A stretch of DNA of 64,000 bases. It comes from Fulvia fulva (Eukaryota; Ascomycota; Dothideomycetes; Mycosphaerellales; Mycosphaerellaceae). The notes beneath the pieces were generated by a model. That model saw only the letters and a program-made list of their open reading frames with translations, was not told the origin of the DNA and did not search any database. The stretch is from assembly GCF_020509005.1 (NCBI RefSeq), contig NC_063013.1, positions 5,456,001 through 5,520,000 on the forward strand, given 5' to 3'. The position numbers were made by a program, and so were the translations under genes. Positions 61,626 to 64,000 of the stretch are shown in pieces; the first letter of the stretch is position 1; every line of letters begins with the position of its first letter.

Positions 61626-63129
61626 ATGGTTCTCAACAACATTGCCCGGACTGCGCTTCGCCGCACCATGGCCGCCCAGCCTGCCGTCCAGAGCTGGACT
61701 TCCCGTTCGGCATTCAACGCAACGAGGACCTACGCCAGTAAGAGCGCCGTAAGTGATGCGATTGTTCTGGCCTGGCCAAGAAGTCTATCGTTAGAGCATC
61801 AGCTAATCGATCGTTCCTGCACAGTCGCTGAAAGAGACATTCGCCGCAAGCCTCCCGGAGAAGATTGAGCAGATCAAGATGCTGAAGAAGGAGTACGGCA
61901 GCAAAGTCATTGGTGAGGTCACCCTCGACCAGGTATACGGTGGTGCCCGTGGCATCAAGTCGCTCGTGTGGGAGGGCTCAGTTCTTGACTCTGAGGAGGG
62001 TATCCGATTCCGCGGCAAGACTATCCCAGAATGCCAGGAGCTTCTTCCAAAGGCACCAGGTGGCCAGGAGCCATTGCCAGAGGGCCTTTTCTGGCTCCTC
62101 TTGACCGGCGAGATCCCAACAGAGCAGCAGGTTCGCGACCTATCCGCTGAGTGGGCTGCCCGCTCTGACGTTCCATCGTTCGTCACCGAGCTCATCGACC
62201 GCTGCCCATCTGACCTCCACCCAATGGCTCAGCTTTCCATCGCTGTCAACGCGCTCGAGCACGAGTCTGCTTTCTCCAAGGCATACGCCAAGGGTATCAA
62301 AAAGACGGAATACTGGGAGCACACATTCGAAGACAGCATGGACCTCATCGCAAAGCTGCCCACCATCGCTGCCCGTATCTACCGCAACGTCTACAAGGAT
62401 GGCAAGGTTGCACCAATCCAGAAGGACAAGGACTACGGTTACAATTTGGCCAACCAGCTTGGTTTCGCTGAGAACAGCGACTTTGTTGAGCTCATGCGCC
62501 TCTACCTGACCATCCACTCTGACCACGAGGGTGGCAACGTCTCTGCCCACACCACTCACTTGGTCGGTTCGGCACTCTCCTCTCCATTCCTCTCGCTCGC
62601 CGCTGGTCTCAACGGTCTCGCCGGTCCTCTCCACGGTCTCGCCAACCAGGAAGTGCTCAACTGGCTTCAGGAGATGAAGAAGAGCGTTGGCTCGGACCTG
62701 TCTGATGAGAACATCAGCAAGTACCTCTGGGACACCCTCAAGGCCGGCCGCGTCGTGCCAGGTTACGGTCACGCCGTTCTCCGCAAGACCGACCCACGTT
62801 ACGTATCGCAGCGCGAGTTTGCCATGAAGCACCTTCCAGACGACCCAATGTTCAAGCTCGTCTCCCAGGTGTACAAGATTGCCCCAGGTGTCCTCACGGA
62901 GCACGGCAAGACCAAGAACCCATACCCCAACGTCGACGCACACTCCGGTGTCCTTCTCCAATACTACGGCCTCACCGAGCAGAACTTCTACACCGTGCTC
63001 TTTGGTGTCAGCAGAGCCCTTGGTGTCCTTCCACAGCTCATCATCGACCGCGCTGTTGGTGCTCCAATCGAGCGACCAAAGTCGTTCAGCACCGAGGCCT
63101 GGGCCAAGCTTGTCGGCGCCAAGTTGTGA
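61626..63129 (+). CDS. CIT1: Mitochondrial citrate synthase
   Basis: Two exons, 61626-61748 and 61825-63129, with a 76-bp GTAAGT...ACAG intron, give 475 residues. The enzyme condenses acetyl-CoA and oxaloacetate in the mitochondrial matrix, the first TCA-cycle step. The N-terminal 35 residues ([15 protein letters not shown]... RTYAS) form an arginine-rich presequence. Catalytic motifs are intact: [31 protein letters not shown] and PNVDAHSGV, which hold the two histidines and the aspartate. The C terminus AKLVGAKL matches fungal enzymes. Codon use is strongly biased to C-ending and G-ending codons, as expected for high expression. Confidence 0.96.
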
Positions 63130-64000
63130 ACTGCCTACACATTTCCGCGCACACCGAACAGCGATGCACGCGTAAGGCGAGCACTGCACATACTTGGAGG
63201 CGATGGAGGTGGCAGCGAAATGAAATACAAGAAGAAGTGAGATGGCATAGAGCGCGAATTCCAGAAAGCGCTCCTGCCAGTGTACTACAAAGCTTTTTGC
63301 GTGTGTCAATAGGGATTGCTGTTGGATCATTGGGAGCTAGAGGTGTTCGAGCGAGTGTCACAACTAGAATTAGCCTGATGGACCTATGTAGCATGAGACC
63401 TCTCAGACCATGAGCGACAGCTGTTCTGTTGCCCAGTGATGATGATGGTGCGATTCTGTCACCAGCTTCACTTTGCCATACATGATACGCCGAGAGCACC
63501 TCCTAGCGCTGTCTGGGGTCGTCGTTATCGCATAGCCGGGCGCCGTATTGTTATCGTGCAATACCGCTGGGACTTGTTATGGAGTCGAAGGGACGCGGGT
63601 GAGACAGCTGTGTGGAGGTGTGAAGCTCGTTGTTGAGTGTCTCAATCTTGGGTGAGCTGTTGTCAGCCTGCACAGTCAAGGAAGCGAGCATATATTGGAG
63701 TAATGATGGATATATTTCAAGGTCCGAGCTTCGACGAATGCGCCGGCTCAACCAAAAGTTGGACGATATCGAAGACTCGAGTCAGGCATTCTTTGCTGTC
63801 CCGGACTATTGTGTGAAGTCGTGTCTTGCTCTTCCTACACCTCGCAATTGTGTATACTGCATGTGTCCATTGTGCTCGTCGCGTAACCACCCTACCGGTC
63901 AACTGACCTCTTCGAGTGCTGCTGCTGCTCTCTCGGCTGTCCCTATCGTCCCAACCGAATCGCAGCATCACACGTCCTCCCCGAAACATCGTACACCACA
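63130..64000. other. 3' flank of citrate synthase, no gene seen
   Basis: The 3' UTR and intergenic sequence run to the window edge. No frame with recognisable domains was found. Confidence 0.45.

Overview
The window looks like nuclear DNA of a filamentous ascomycete (Pezizomycotina; Dothideomycetes is my best guess). The evidence is short GT-AG introns of about 50-110 bp with CTRAC-type branch sites, a Zn2Cys6 regulator, a fungal tannase and P450, a class II cAMP phosphodiesterase, Tad1-like LINEs, and large blocks carrying the signature of repeat-induced point mutation (RIP): CpA and TpG almost absent, TpA in excess, CpG retained. It splits into a repeat half (1 to about 32.6 kb) and a gene half (about 32.9 to 64 kb).

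The repeat half is nested and has two ages. The old layer is RIP-mutated: a gypsy pol fragment (1-747), a Tad1-like LINE cut into two pieces (6286-6662 and 18725-20485), a copia element with both LTRs (20486-28055) and a second Tad1-like LINE (28056 to about 30530). A pogo-like DNA transposon (30736-32633) has milder RIP. The young layer is clean. It comprises a full-length copia with an open 1508-residue polyprotein (748-6285, minus strand), a gypsy chromovirus in tandem as LTR-body-LTR-body-LTR (6663-18724, period 5771 bp, copies almost identical), and a 5'-truncated LINE (24758-26771) inserted into the RIP-mutated copia with a 16-bp target duplication. The mutated copia and the clean copia are the same family: both have 234-bp LTRs and the same primer site.

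The gene half carries intact core genes: a class II cAMP phosphodiesterase, Spc24, Fis1, a C2H2 factor, a Zn2Cys6 factor, Lsm7, a Seb1/Nrd1-like RNA-binding protein and mitochondrial citrate synthase. Between them lie accessory genes broken by single stops or small indels that are not RIP-like: a BTB-like protein, a tannase, a GNAT acetyltransferase and a P450. A small cysteine-containing secreted protein gene sits between the transposon block and the BTB-like gene and is a candidate effector.

The genes do not form an obvious pathway or cluster. The core genes serve separate housekeeping roles (cAMP turnover, kinetochore, mitochondrial division, RNA decay and splicing, transcription termination, TCA cycle). 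The main biological story is transposon chronology: RIP acted strongly on an older layer and did not touch a younger one, although the tandem gypsy would be an ideal RIP substrate. I found no CRISPR, rRNA or convincing tRNA gene.
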